From positions 9,440,001-9,504,000 of the forward strand of contig JAYKKT010000055.1 in NCBI GenBank assembly GCA_036023115.1: 64,000 nucleotides of DNA, written 5' to 3'. Below are positions 11,700 through 23,700 of this stretch, piece by piece (the stretch's first letter is position 1; each line of letters starts with the position of its first letter). The position numbers and the translations under genes were made by a program. The stretch comes from Brasenia schreberi (taxonomy: Eukaryota > Streptophyta > Magnoliopsida > Nymphaeales > Cabombaceae). The notes under the pieces are model-generated. The model did no database searches, had not been told where the DNA came from, and worked only from the letters and a program-made list of their open reading frames with translations.

Positions 11700-14081
11700 A
11701 CAAGATGACCTATTGTACTACGATGTATGGAGGCAATAGGTTTGTGAATAAGTGTATGTTCTATAATGAGGTAAGTGTATGTTCTATAACGAGGTAAAGC
11801 ATGAAGGTATTTTCTGTATGAAACAACATCTTGTGAGAATTAAAAAGGATGTAAGTGCTTGTCGTCGGGTGTCTTATAGTATGAAGTATGAAATTCAATA
11901 AGTTTTAGAGCTCATAAAGGAAAATAAAAGATTACAACAAAGAAAGAGATAAAAAATAGATAGTGAGGATGTCTCAAGATGGTTCTCGAGAAAATTTAAT
12001 GCTATAACTAAAGAAAAGGAGGAAGAGATGGCTGAGGAGAGTAGGAGAAGACGAGATAAAGGAAAGAGTGTGGATTTTGGTGGCAATAGCAATGGGATTG
12101 ATTCTTGTTCTAATATAAGAGCTCTTGTTCCCTTGATGGGGGTGAGGAGTGGTAGAGGAGGTGCTAGAGGCGGTGGAATACATTCATTATTTTCTTAGCG
12201 TACTACTTCTAAAACTCAAAAAGGTATTAGATAAGCTATGGTTTCTAGAGAGGTAATTGAGAAAATAGATTTGAAGTGTGTACAGTTTTTGTTATGAAAA
12301 TTGTCTCTTTTAATGTTACAAATTCATTTTTCTTTCAAAGCATAGCAGATACTATTGCTATTATAGGATCTGGTTATAAGGTCCTTATCATTCTTTGAGG
12401 GTAAATTATTACAAAAATGGGTTGATATTGTTTATTAATGGAGTCTTGAATTTAGGAAGAAAGGTTATTGATTTCTATTATGGGTGATGGTTGGGCATAT
12501 GTTTATCGTAAATCATTAGTGAACTTCTTGGTCTAATGTACAAAGAGGACATTATTTTTGAAATCCTATGACTCGTCCCATATTGATAAAACTATTGATA
12601 ATTTACTCTTTATTTTTTATGATGATATTAGGAATGGAATTTAAAATATTATTAAATTCATCACTAATAATGTTGTAAACTTTAAAGCAACTAGTAAGAT
12701 GCTTGAGGTGAACCATCTATCCTTCGTATGGACTCCATGTGTTGCATATTGCATAAACTTAATGCTTGAGGATTTAAGTGCAATGGATGACATTAAGAAA
12801 ACAATTAATGCATGTAGAAATGTCACAAAGTTTATTTATAATCACTCGTTTCTATTACATTTGATGATAATCCAAACTGGTGGAAAGGAATTGATTAGGC
12901 ATTCATTGACAAGATTTGCTACAAATGTAATTATTGTTCAAAGTCTTGTCGTACAAAAAAATGTATTGAAAAAGATGTTTGCATCTGATGAATGGGGCTC
13001 CATGAGTTGGTCGAGAAAGAGAGAGGGGATTATTGTAGTAAATGTTATTTTTAATGCTAACTTTTGAGAGAAATGCAACATTTTTTTTTAGGATGACAGT
13101 GTTTTTAGTAAAGGTAATAAGAATGATAGTCAGTGAAGATAGGCATGTTATGCTACATATATATATATATATGATGTTATAAATAAGGTCAAATTGGAAA
13201 TACAAGCAAACTTTAAATAACCTTATACAAGATTCATCTATTAGGTACAACATTCATTTAGAGCTATGTCAGTATATAGATGGTTGAAGACTTTGGAAGG
13301 TCAATTGCAATACAACTCTACTCCCAAATGTGATCGTGTATGATTTGGTTTTTTGATAAATTATTATTAGTTCTTTATTCTTATGACTTGTGATGCTTCT
13401 TAAGACTTAATCCTTTCATTTATTATGTTTTACTTTAGATGAATGGTGCACTCGATTTAGTGTAGATGCATCGAATTTGTCGAGATTTACACAACGCATA
13501 TTAAGCCAAACATGTAGTTCGAGTGGATACGAGAGGAATTGGAGATTTTTTTTATGCATTCACACAAAGAAGAGAAACAAATTGGAGCATACTCATCTTT
13601 GTGATTTGGTATATATTTCATATAATATGAAGTTAAGGCAAAGGTAAAAAGATATTTTTTGTTATATGTTTGTTATTCTTTATACTTATAATTCATAAGT
13701 AATGATATTTTCTAACTTCTAAGTAAATTGTATTCTTTCTTTTGTTTTCTTTATAGACAAATGCAAAGAGATGCAAGAAAAACAAGCAAGGTCCCATATG
13801 ACTCACTTTGCTACGAAAATGTTGATATTCTTAATGATTGGGTCGAAGAAAAATAGCCAACTATTATTTTAGAAGATGCAAACTGGAGAGCAATAGAAAC
13901 AGAAGCAGAAATTGGAGATGATATGCAAGGCGAAGGATTAGATGACCCAATTTTAGAGGAAGAGGAGGGAGATGACGGTGTTGATGATGATAGCGATGAC
14001 CCTGATTATAATGCTTATGATGCATTTGTTGATTATAATCCACATTTTGTGGAATCAAACAATGAAATTGGACTCTTGTAG
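11700..14081 (+). pseudogene. hAT transposase (inner element)
   Basis: Remnant of a BED/DUF659/hAT-dimerisation transposase. The finger region at 11720-11855 contains a 23-bp tandem duplication (11749-11793) that breaks it. The best part is 12699-13067, with FVWTPCVAYCINLMLEDLS, typical of the DUF659 core, followed by LIRHSLTRFATN and MFASDEW. The C-terminal dimerisation region at about 13485-13660 reads SQTCSSSGCERNW then KKRNKLEH, and ends with an acidic tail (13860-14081). A plausible GT-AG intron of 115 bp (13643-13757) lies between LRQR and QMQRDA. Stops and frameshifts prevent translation of a full protein, which would normally be about 700 residues. Confidence 0.82.
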
Positions 14082-14167
14082 TTCATAACTTTGTATTTAT
14101 GTTATGTAATAAATTGTAATCTTACTCTTTTAGGCTTGTATACTATGGTATTAGTTTATTGATTTGG

Positions 14168-14330
14168 TAGGGTGCCCACTCTACAGTGGTACGCACGACC
14201 GTTGTGGCAGAAAGGGTACGTATATTTCCCGACAAACCCGTTACATAGGCCTGAACGAAGTGAAGTAGCGGCTTTATTGTTTCGCATAGTGAAGAGTGAA
14301 AATGTCATTTTTTGTTACATTATGATTGTG
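14168..14330. other. GC-richer patch, possibly organelle-derived
   Basis: This segment near the 3' end of the inner hAT differs in composition from its AT-rich surroundings and has no counterpart at the equivalent place in the outer element (about 16060-16140). It contains aggcctgaacgaagtgaag and is open in one frame (14172-14384). It reminds me of plant mitochondrial intergenic sequence, but this is recollection rather than a search result. It may be filler DNA captured during break repair. Confidence 0.35.
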
Positions 14331-14518
14331 TTCTCTACCACTTGGTTACCTTCTGTCTTTTATTACAACTTTTCATATTTTTGAATTTTTTTATTTTTTA
14401 TGAATTTTACAAAATAATAATTTTTTAATATGTTGTACCGTATCACATGTACGATACACGATTATCGTGTATCAATGCCATGTACAATATGGGCCCTAAT
14501 ACACTAATTACATCATTG

Positions 14519-14526
14519 GGTAAGAT
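14519..14526. repeat. 8-bp target duplication of inner hAT, right
   Basis: ggtaagat, identical to 11232-11239, followed by the continuation of the outer transposase reading (KMFELKHPS). Confidence 0.92.
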
Positions 14527-15980
14527 GTTTGAGTTGAAGCATCCATCCTTAGTGTAACGCTCTGTATTTTACACATTGCATAGACTTGATGCTTGAAGAT
14601 TTGAGTTTAATGGATGAAATCAAGCAAACTATTGATGGAAATGTTACAAAGGTATTTATAATTACTCATTTTTATTATATTTGATGCAAATACACACTAA
14701 TGGAAGAGAGTTGATTAGGCCATCAATAATAAGATTTGCTATGAATGCTATTTCTGCTCAAAGTCGTATCATATATAAAATATATTGAAAAAGATGTTTG
14801 TATATGATGAATGGAGCTCCATATGTTGGTCGAGAAAGAGGGAGGTGATTGGTATACTAGATATTTTTTCACTGTTAACTTTTGGAAGAAGTGCAACATA
14901 TTTTTAAGAATGATTGTCTTTGGTGAAGATAATGAGAATGGTATTAAGTGAAGATAGGTTTGATATGCCTTATATATATGATGCAATGGATAAGGCCAAA
15001 TTAGACATAAAAGCAAGCCTTATTGTAAATAATCACTTCTGAAAAAGGTTTAGAAGATAATTGATGTAAGCTGGAACCGATAAATGAAATCATGATTTGC
15101 ATGTAGCTGTATATTTTCTTAATCCCTCTATTAGATTTTCTCCCAACTTTATAGAAGATCAAAAAGTTAAAAAGGAGAATGCAATTGATCTGGCATAATA
15201 TTCATCTACTCGGAACATCCATTTGGAGCTAAGCAAGTATATACATAGTGTTTGAAATTTTGAAAGGCCAATTGCAATACAACTCTGCTCCAAGATACAA
15301 CCATGTATGATTTTTTCTATCGATAAGATAAATTATTTGATTTTAAATTAATTATAACTTGCAGTGCTTCTTCTTCTTATATTTTATTTTAGATGAATTG
15401 TAGACTTCCTTTAGTATCGATACACTGAAGTTATTGAGGTTTCCTCAACATATATTGAGACAAACATGTAGTTTGAGTGGATGTGAAAGATATTGAAGTT
15501 TTTTGTCTAACGCATTCATACAAAGAAGAGATCAGAGTATGATCATCTTCGTGATTTGGTATATATTGCATACAATATGAAGTTAAAGAAAAATTAATAA
15601 TTTAATATGTTTGTTACTCCTTAGTCCTTACTCATAATCAATTGATTCATATTTTTGAATGATTTTTTAAGTATATAATATTATTCTACTATTTCTTTTA
15701 TTTCTTTATAAATAAATACAAATATATTCTTGATATTCTTGATGATTGGGTTTAAGAAGAAGAGTCTCCCATCAATTTAAAGGATGAAAACTGGAGAGCA
15801 ATAAAGACAAGCAAAGATTGCAAATGATGATGTAGAAGGTATTGGATTGGAAGACCCAATTATGAAAGAGGAGGAGGGAGATATGGTGATGGTGGCGATA
15901 ATGATCATACTATCAATTGTAACTATAATGCTTATGATGCATTTATTGATAATGATGAGTTTGAAGTATTAACTTTGTAA
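14519..15980 (+). pseudogene. hAT transposase C-terminal half (outer element)
   Basis: Continuation of the outer transposase after the nested element. KMFELKHPS, an HCIDLMLEDLS-like segment and a KKMFVYDEWSSM-like segment parallel 12695-13020 of the inner copy. The dimerisation region near 15440-15560 retains LRQTCSLSGCERY. An acidic tail with EEEGD follows (about 15870-15960). It is more decayed than the inner copy, as expected for the older element that served as the target. Confidence 0.75.
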
Positions 15981-16311
15981 TTTGTATTTATCTTTTGTAT
16001 TGTAACCAAAGATTCTCAACTCTTAATAATCTAAACCAGCATGTTAGTTTTAGTTTGTAGTATTTAACAACTTTAACTTTCTTAAGCATGTTGATTTGAT
16101 TGTGTTTAATCATTAATATTGATTGTGTTTTCTAACAATTTGTTATCTTTTGTGGATTAATTTCAAAATTTTCTATATTTTAGATTTTTATGAATTTTTT
16201 CTATTTTAAAATACTAAACAAGTTATTTTCACCATACAAGACCATACGATACGGTATAATTATTATCAGTACCCTGTGCGATATGTACACGATATGATTT
16301 TTACAACATTG

Positions 16312-16319
16312 CTATAAAC
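16312..16319. repeat. 8-bp target duplication of outer hAT, right
   Basis: ctataaac, identical to 10006-10013, directly abutting the right terminal inverted repeat. Confidence 0.9.
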
Positions 16320-17189
16320 CATGTTTGCAAGCACCCATACATGCATTTGTTCTTTTCAGAGTATGAAATTATGCAGTGATCTGAGAGATCTTTTTGCTTT
16401 CTTGTACCCAACCTGAATAGGCCTAAGCAAGGCAGGGAGAAAGAACAACCTGATAAGATGTGACTGGCCTTGATGAACTTTACTTTGGTCTCTTTAATAA
16501 AGAAAATGAGTTGACCTGGCCTCTCCTTAATCACATGCACAAAAGGTCATGCCATACTCGAGCCAAATTCAATCTAATTTTGGACCAGATCATGGCAAAA
16601 CTCACATAAGGTTGGGCTGCCCCAGTCAGGCATGTTGCCCACCTGTATTCACATTGGAATATAACCGTTGAAGAAAAATCCAAAAGTCAATTTGCTCAAA
16701 ATTGTTGATGCAGAATTGCTACGAGTGTGTGGCTATGCTTTTTTGTGTTGTTTCTGCAAGCAAACCGAACCAAACCTTTTCTTCTTCCTCAGATATCCTA
16801 AGATTTTCTTTTGGTTGACAACTGTTCGCCACTGCTTTATTTTAATCTCCTCTTATCCGATACCAACTAAATAAGAATTCCTTTTCTGTCAGTGCCACAC
16901 AAATGGAAGAAAGAGACTACAAGTAAGTAAAACAGAAAAGGTCATGTCTAGAACCTACAATAGATTGCACAACATTAGAAACTTGTCCTAGTGGTCATGC
17001 TAAATGGACCTCATAAGAACGCCTTTGCATTCCAGATTTTACATGATTCAAAATATTATTGCACAAATTTGGAAAAATAGTACATAATTTCCACAACATG
17101 TGTGAAAAGCATCACGATCTGTTTCGAAGTAAAAACTTTAGACAAGATTTACGTACAGTATAGTTTTGCTATTTGAGCCTACTTTTAGT
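16320..17189. other. unassigned region downstream of the host gene
   Basis: AT-rich sequence with no convincing gene. It starts at the outer hAT target duplication and reaches the stop codon of the minus-strand gene at 17190-18175, so it should contain that gene's 3' untranslated region and terminator. Short open frames at 16301-16540 (-) and 16668-16874 (+) show no recognisable motif. Confidence 0.5.
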
Positions 17190-18175
17190 CTATTCTCTTT
17201 TTCTTGCTATTCGTTCTAATAACCTGGCTTCTTGCGTTTGGACAAAAACGAATATGCTGTTAATAAAGATATTCTGCATCATAACACAACCAGAGAGATA
17301 TGTCTGAAGACACAAAAGAATAATGCAGATTCGATACGCATGCGTACCTTTGCTTGTAGAGTAAAAGCGTGAGCCAAATGACATATCACATCTTTGTCTT
17401 CCATGTAGAAGTTGCCCAACACCAACCTTGATCATGTTTTACCACAAAATTAGTCGAGTCAAAATCTCAATGTTTGTATATACTTTCACACTTTGATATT
17501 AGAACAGATTCTCCAGATGATGTTTCCAAAGAAACCAACCAGTTGCTCAAATAAGGCATTCAGATCGATCGCCCATTATTTCTTCTACTATTTTTCGACC
17601 TAATTATTTGATCACAAACTTCATTTTGCCCACCTTCCTTAAGAAAGCAATATTGAAAATCAAACACTTTTGTTCTGAACAAGGCGAGGCACCTATAGCC
17701 ACAGATCAATGATACCAACTATTACACAGCAAACTGTTACAAATCATTTCTAACAAATCAGGGACACGCTTGGATACAGCCTCTCACCCCAAACCAATAC
17801 AAAAAAATGCCCTTTTATGCCATCTGAATAAGTGGGTAAGTCCAAAACGATCTCACTGAAACAAGAATTCATCCCTCCATAAAAAAAAAAAAAAAACGAT
17901 TGAGAATCGAATTCAAAGTTAACTAACGCTAACAGATCCCGAGTTGGGAAGTCCGTCGAAGGAAAGGTACCATAAACACACGCAGAGAGAGAGAGAGGGA
18001 GAACCTGATTGTTGATTCCCCAAAATGTGCTGTAGAGCTCGCGGGGGGTTTCCTTGCACCCTGCAGCAGCAGCATACGTCCGTAGGGAGGTGGCTATGGC
18101 GGTCGAACCCTTCTCACCGACGGACCCAACGAAGAGGTAGCGTGCTGTCGAATGGAGACAACGGCGGGCAGCCAT
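17190..18175 (-). CDS. predicted small mitochondrial protein, 3 exons
   Basis: I do not recognise the family. Three exons join in frame: exon 1 18005-18175, exon 2 17348-17426, exon 3 17190-17230, giving 96 residues and a TAG stop. Junctions are CAG|gttctc, caag|GTTGG, AAAG|gtacgc and caag|AAGCC, all GT-AG, with a phase-0 then a phase-1 intron (578 and 117 bp). The N-terminus (MAARRCLHSTARY, then SLRTYAAAAG) is rich in Arg, Ser and Ala with no acidic residue in the first 20, typical of a mitochondrial presequence. The middle reads ELYSTFWGINNQ, and the C-terminus is charged (EARLLERIARKRE). Exon 1 is much more GC-rich than its surroundings. The position of exon 3 is the least certain part. 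A TATA-like box lies about 145 bp upstream of the ATG. Confidence 0.6.
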
Positions 18176-18317
18176 CCTTCACAGTTTTCTGTATCACCGC
18201 CACACTCCCCGTCGCTCCTTCTATTCTATTTGTCTCCGCCCACGAATTTGGGGGATTTTTTTTATTTCGTCTTCGCTTGTTTGGAAATAGGAGGGCTTCT
18301 GTTTTCTCTTGTGAACA

Positions 18318-18326
18318 CTTTATATT
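18318..18326 (-). promoter_or_regulatory. TATA-like box upstream of the mitochondrial-protein gene
   Basis: On the minus strand the sequence reads taatataaag about 145 bp before the ATG at 18175. The interval would give a 5' untranslated leader of roughly 110 bases. Position and composition fit a plant TATA box; there is no other evidence. Confidence 0.45.
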
Positions 18327-18544
18327 ACCAAGTGGTTTACCGAAAATCAACTTTTAGTACCATATTTTTCACTTCTTATTGACGTAAGTGGCAAAAATGT
18401 TGATATAATATATATAATCTTACCATTTGTCGTTGGCATCAGTATAAAAAATTTAGTATTTTATAGTATCTTAAAATCTATTTTAATATAAAATTAGTAA
18501 TAGAAATCAATATTTAAATTAAGTTTATTAGTACACATTATCAC

Positions 18545-20308
18545 GCGGAAACTACCGCAAAGGATTATCATGTGCTAGCATCTTGTCTACTCCAATTCAA
18601 GGCACAATAGTGCTACCCTTGCTTCGATAATCACAGTTGAGCACCGAACAATATTATAAGCAAATACAACTACCTATTTTTTGGTACTATTTCGTAGGAC
18701 ACCACAACCAACAACTCTCAAACTACCCCCATTAGCTCCATTAGAATTAAGTCTGATCCATTCCTCCACCCAAATTATTTCTCACTTATTTCGACCCTCT
18801 TGTTTCGATCATTGGTCAGCTTGCTATTGGCTTTCTCAATAATGGAGGCAAGACATTGATAGCACTGAAAACCGAGAGAGTCCTGATCTAACTTGGAAGA
18901 GGCTCTCATTCCTTCACTTTCATTGTCGAAACACCATTATCCATTCAGTTTCTTCTTTCCTTTCGTCTTATTGATCAAGTTACAATGCATTAATGTGTCT
19001 CTCTACGCTCCAAAAAACTCCAAACGCTTCTCTCTTGATACGAATCAATGCCACACAACCACTATTCTAAGGCAATCTTAAATCACATGCAACAAAAGTT
19101 ATCGTGTGCTTTGCAGAAATGTCATCTAATAACTGGTCCATCCTACCTCCCGCAGATCTCACCTGTGTATAGCTTATTATGTCCAGCCATCCAAAGAAAA
19201 ATTTGAATCCGATGCCGCTCAAACCAATTTCAAATAATCCTCCATAGTGATGATTGGTCATGTTCATATTCTCTTCTAATCATGTCATATGCACTTTTTA
19301 CAAAGAAAGTTTCATCGAGCGTTATAACCCATTTGATGCCATCAAGTCTCAGTTCTCTTGCTGATGGAGGAATAGCTTTAATATGATCAATTAATTCATT
19401 TGGCTAGGCAATGCACATTTTCTCCCAATCTCATTGATTGTCTATTATTACATCATATATCTTTCAGTTCAACTCATTCTCAAAAATATTAGGTCGGGCT
19501 CTTTCATATAAGGACCATTTCTATCCAACCACTTATCCTTCCAAAAGCATACATTTTTACTGTCCTCAAAGTCATGGCAGGTTTCTTTCTTAATGAATTG
19601 TCAAATCACTATTGCTTTCCATAAATTAGATTATGATGCATACTCATTGGTTGTCCCAACAATGGCTCTCCATTATTGTATTTAGCTCGTATAGTCTTGC
19701 TCATAAGCTTTGATCGTTTACATGCAAAGCATAAGTTGTCTTCAATAGGGACGCTTGATTCATGGATTGCATATTTTTGATCCCCAATCCCTCAATTACT
19801 TTAGGCTTGTAAAATATCTTCCAATCGATGGTATGAGCTTGGCGAGTCCCTTCATGATGGTCTTAAATAAATTATCATTGAATTCGTTCCATTTCCAAAC
19901 ACGTGTACTCTACCAACTCATTCACATCATTGAGTAGATTATGATTGAAGCTAATACCGATTTTGCTAAGGTGACCCTCCCTACAAAGCTAAGCCATCAA
20001 TGATATATTGGTGATCCCATTTCATGCTACAATCCTATAGGATTGACACCCCTAGATAATTTCTAAGTGCTTCACCTTCTTGGAATCCTCACCTTTATTT
20101 TTCTGTTCCTTTTCATTAATCTTGTAGCTTAAAAGTGCACAAAAGGTCATTAGTATTTCCATAATTACCTCAATTTGTTCCTTTATAGCCTTGCTAAATT
20201 GCACCAGATCATGTACTAACATCAAATGTGAAATGACTCATCCCTTTCAACCTATTCAAAAGACTGTGGCCTCCCACTCTCAGTAGCTTCGTATATCAAA
20301 TGGGAAAA
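18545..20308 (-). mobile_element. L1-type LINE, 3' part
   Basis: The minus strand reads as the C-terminal half of a plant L1 ORF2, heavily decayed. A MEKFSH-like segment after the RT insertion point (about 20290-20320) is followed by the zf-RVT region near 19200-19480 (FFVKSAYDMIRRE, then FFGWLDIISYTQVRS in place of the family's FLWLAGHNKLLT pattern). A C-terminal RNase H-like domain at about 18570-18780 has RLNSNGANGG and IIEARVALL-like motifs, including the Glu of the EA-LxAL block. The RT FADD region is poorly preserved. The 3' end and any poly(A) near 18530 are not clear. Confidence 0.75.
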
Positions 20309-20321
20309 TTTCTCCATGTAT
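20309..20321. repeat. target duplication of RTE D, left
   Basis: tttctccatgtat matches tttctccatgcat at 24438-24450 with one mismatch. It encodes the L1 MEK motif on the minus strand and directly abuts the 3' end of RTE D. Confidence 0.75.
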
Positions 20322-20784
20322 ATAACGACTAAGTCTTTTCCCATTCTAAATGAGGTGGGTTATACGGATTCTTTGTCCCCATAGAGCTTGATCATGTGTT
20401 ATGCTAATAGTTAACTTAACATAAGCTAGAATATTCTTTATTGTTTCATTTTCATACATTTATGGTCTTCCTCTTCTTTTTTTAACATTTTCACCATATA
20501 GTTTCGCATACCTTCTTGTTGGAGCTTTCATTGATCGTCTTTGCACATGTCCAAACCATTTTAAGTGATTTTCTTAAGTTTTATTATATATTCATATCAT
20601 TCTCAATTTGTTCCTAATAAACCTCATTATGTATACAATCTTTCCTTTTGTGACTATATATCCATCTCAACGTCTTCATTTCTACTATGAATTAACTATC
20701 GAACACTCAAAATAATAAAACATAATGAGTCTAATTGTTGATCTAGAATATTTATTTTTTATCTTTAATGATATCTTCTTGTCA
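20322..20784 (-). mobile_element. RTE LINE copy D, 3' part
   Basis: Minus-strand RTE copy inserted in the L1. Its 3' end (aagtcttttcccatt on the + strand, from about 20328) matches the 3' ends at 4730 and 58941, although the TTG tail is eroded. It continues to 20784 through the RT C-terminal region and is then interrupted by the opposite-strand RTE C. The remaining part lies at 24063-24437. It is more diverged than C, in keeping with being the older element. Confidence 0.8.
20767..20784. repeat. target duplication of RTE C, left
   Basis: aatgatatcttcttgtca, matching 24063-24080 at 17 of 18 positions (14 contiguous). It lies within the RT region of copy D. Confidence 0.85.
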
Positions 20785-23700
20785 ACTCCGCCCATGTAAG
20801 GGATCACCCTTACATTGCCGGTCCCAAGCCCAGATAAAGGAGGAGGGTTGTGTTAGGCTTCCGACAGCCAACGTAAAACTTTTTCGGATTTTTATACCAT
20901 AGATTACACAAATTATGAGCATTGCTTTGGAGCGTCCCCGCCTAGCAATGCATTGTAGAGCCCGAATGCAGTGATAAGTAAGTAAGGGTCATTATATTTT
21001 CGCTCGAATGTAGTGAATCAATTGTAGAGAGGGTTCTCACATCATGGACGGTTGTGGGTAAAGAAGTTAGTCCTGGTACATTGCCGTCCGAATGAAGTGA
21101 ATAATTTACAGAGAGGGTCTCCGCATTTTCAATATGGAAGGATGCGAGGGGTAAGAAAGCTAGTCCTAGATAATAAGACTCGTATTGGCTCTTGGAATAT
21201 TGAAACATTATCCTGTAAGATAATGGAGGTGGTAGATACTATGATTCGAAGAAAGATTCATATTCTATGTTTACAAGAGACAAAGTGGGTTGGAGAAAAA
21301 CCAAAGGAGATAGAGGATACATGTTTTAAATTATGGTACTCAGGTAAGGAAAAGGCTCGAAACGGAGTTAGTATTATCATAAATAAAGATTTAAAGGATA
21401 GTGTAGTAGACATACAACGATATGGTGACCGAATCATGACGTTGAAATTAGTGTTAGGAGCATAGGTTTTGAATATAGTTTGTGCTTACGCACCCCAAGT
21501 AGGCCTAGAAGATAGTACAAAGACAACTTTTGGGGAAGAGTTAGATAAGGTGATTCAAAGGATTCCACAAAGGGAGATGATTTGTTTAGGAAGAGACTTA
21601 AATGGACATGTCGGTAAAGAGGCATTAGGATATCAAGGGATTCATGGAAACTTTGGTTTTGGGGATATAAATGAGGAAGGTAGGGAGATTTTAAATTTTG
21701 CTATGGCATTTGATCTCTTTATAGTCAATACAATCTTCAAAAAATGAGATGAACATTTAATTACTTATAAGAGTGGCTTATCACAAGCATAAATTGATTA
21801 CTTTATTTGTAGAAAAAAAGATAGAGCATGTTATAAAGATTGTAAGGTAATTCCAGGAGAAAGTTTAACCACCCAACATCGACTTTTAGTTATGGATTTA
21901 CAAATAAAAAAATGGACAAAGAAGAAAAGAGTGCATCAAGTTATTCAGACTAAATGGTGGAACCTCAAAAGCGAGAAAGAAGATATATTTAAACAGAAAG
22001 TCCTTCAAGGAGATACTTGGAATTATGTTGGTACACCTTGTGATATGTGAACGATATGGCTATACATATTAGGAAAGTGGCGAAAGATGTGTTAGGTGAA
22101 TCTAAGGGAGGTGTACCGGTACAAAAAGAAACCTGGTGGTGGAGTGAAGTAGTATAAAATAAAATTAAGGCAAAGAGGGCATGTTACAAATTACATTATG
22201 CTAAGAAAATTAGTGAAACTTTAGAGGCTTATAAGAAAGCAGAGAAGGAAGCGAAAAAGGGTATCAGTGAAGCAAAAGCTAAAATTCGGGATGATTTATA
22301 TAAAAAACTCATCTCAAAAAAGGGTGAAAGAGATCTTTTTAGGATAGCTAGGGCTAGAGATAAGAAAACTAAAGATCTTAATTATGTTAGATGCATCAAA
22401 GATGAGGATGAAAAAATTCTAGTGGCAAATGATGATGATATAAGAAATAGATAGAAAAACTATTTTTATAAGTTTTTTAATGAAAATAAAGATGTTAGTA
22501 TTAGCTTAGGAGAGTTAGCCAAATCAGAAAAGTATATAAACCACAATTTCTATCGACGTATTCAAAAGAATGAAGTCAAAGAGGCTCTTAAACATATGAA
22601 GGGTGGTAAATTGGTAGGACTAGACAATTTTCCTATAGAAGTTTGGAAAATACTAGGAGAAATAGGAATCACTTGGCTCATAAGACTGTTTAATGAAATA
22701 TGGATAAACCAAAAGATGCTCGAGAAATGGAGAGTGAGTACACTTATACCCATATATAAGAACAAGAGAGACAATCAGAATTGTGCATATTATCGAGGTA
22801 TCAAGTTAATGAGCCCTACTATGAAATTATGGGAAAGAATTATCGAACGTAGGTTAAGACAAGTATCAAGTACAACAGAGAACCAATTTGGATTCATGCC
22901 AGGCAAATCTACTTTTGAAGCGATTCACCTTTTGAGATGTCTTATGGAACATTTTAGAGCAAAAAAGAAAGACATTCACATGATATTTATTGATCTAGAA
23001 AAAGCTTATGATAGGGTACTGAGGGAGGTTCTTTAGAGAACCTTGGAAAAAAGAGACATCCGATTGACATACATTAACCTTATAAGAGGCATGTACAATA
23101 GTGCAAAAAAAAATGTGTGAGGACTCACGAAGGAATGACAAAGTTCTTTGAAGGTAATATTGGGTTACATCAAGGATCAACTTTAAGTCCATACTTATTT
23201 ATAATGGTGATTGATGAGTTAACAAAACATATTCAAGATGAAGTGCCTTGGTGTATGTTATTTGCATATGACATTGTGTTAGTGAAAGAGTCTAAGGAAA
23301 AAGTTAATAGAAAATTGGAACTATGGAGAGAAGCATTAGAAAGCAAAGGCCTCTAACTTAGTAGAATAAAGACAAAATATATAGAATGTAAGTCTGATCA
23401 TTTGGTTACTTCGGAGCACATAGAAATTAAAATTGGCACACACTGCATCTCCCAAAAGGAAAGTTTTAAATACCTAGGGTCAAATTTTCAGAGTGATGGA
23501 AGAATTGATGGAGATGTTTCGCATAGAATTAATGTTGATTAGTTAAAATGGAGAGGAGCATTAGGTATTCTTTGTAATAAGAAGATACCATTAAAGTTAA
23601 AAGGTAAATATTATGGAGCAACAATTAGGCCTGCCATGTTTTATGATTCTAAGTGTTGAGCAGTTAACCATCAACATGTACAAAAGATCTCTATGACAGA

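Larger units (their letters stand above)
11240..14518 (+). mobile_element. inner hAT transposon nested in the outer hAT
   Basis: It begins CAATGTTGTAAAACCC and ends (inward) CAATGATGTAA, matching the outer element's termini. It is flanked by a perfect 8-bp target duplication, ggtaagat, at 11232-11239 and 14519-14526. The outer transposase reading resumes in register after removing the insert and one repeat. The subterminal regions are rich in CGTATCGTA-like palindromes at both ends (11265-11345 and 14435-14505), as are those of the outer element. Length is 3279 bp. It is the better-preserved of the two copies. Confidence 0.92.
10014..16311 (+). mobile_element. outer hAT transposon (BED/DUF659 family)
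   Basis: A DNA transposon bounded by terminal inverted repeats (left AAATGTTGTAAAA; right, read inward, CAATGTTGTAAAA) and a perfect 8-bp target duplication, ctataaac, at 10006-10013 and 16312-16319. Its transposase remnant runs on the + strand: BED finger about 10500-10610, DUF659-type region about 10780-11239, interrupted by a second hAT and resuming at 14519, and the C-terminal dimerisation region at about 15400-15600. Removing the inner element and duplication leaves about 3.0 kb, a plausible autonomous size. All frames are broken. Confidence 0.9.

Noticed and set aside
17750..18004. Extension of the mitochondrial-protein ORF past exon 1
   Set aside because: The reading after CAG at 18005 turns into low-complexity Phe-rich sequence from an A/T run. 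A consensus GT splice donor sits at that point and two further exons join in frame.
18025..18382. Plus-strand open frames of 76-110 residues opposite the mitochondrial-protein gene
   Set aside because: They overlap exon 1 and its promoter in antisense, have no motif, and follow from the GC-rich exon lacking stops.
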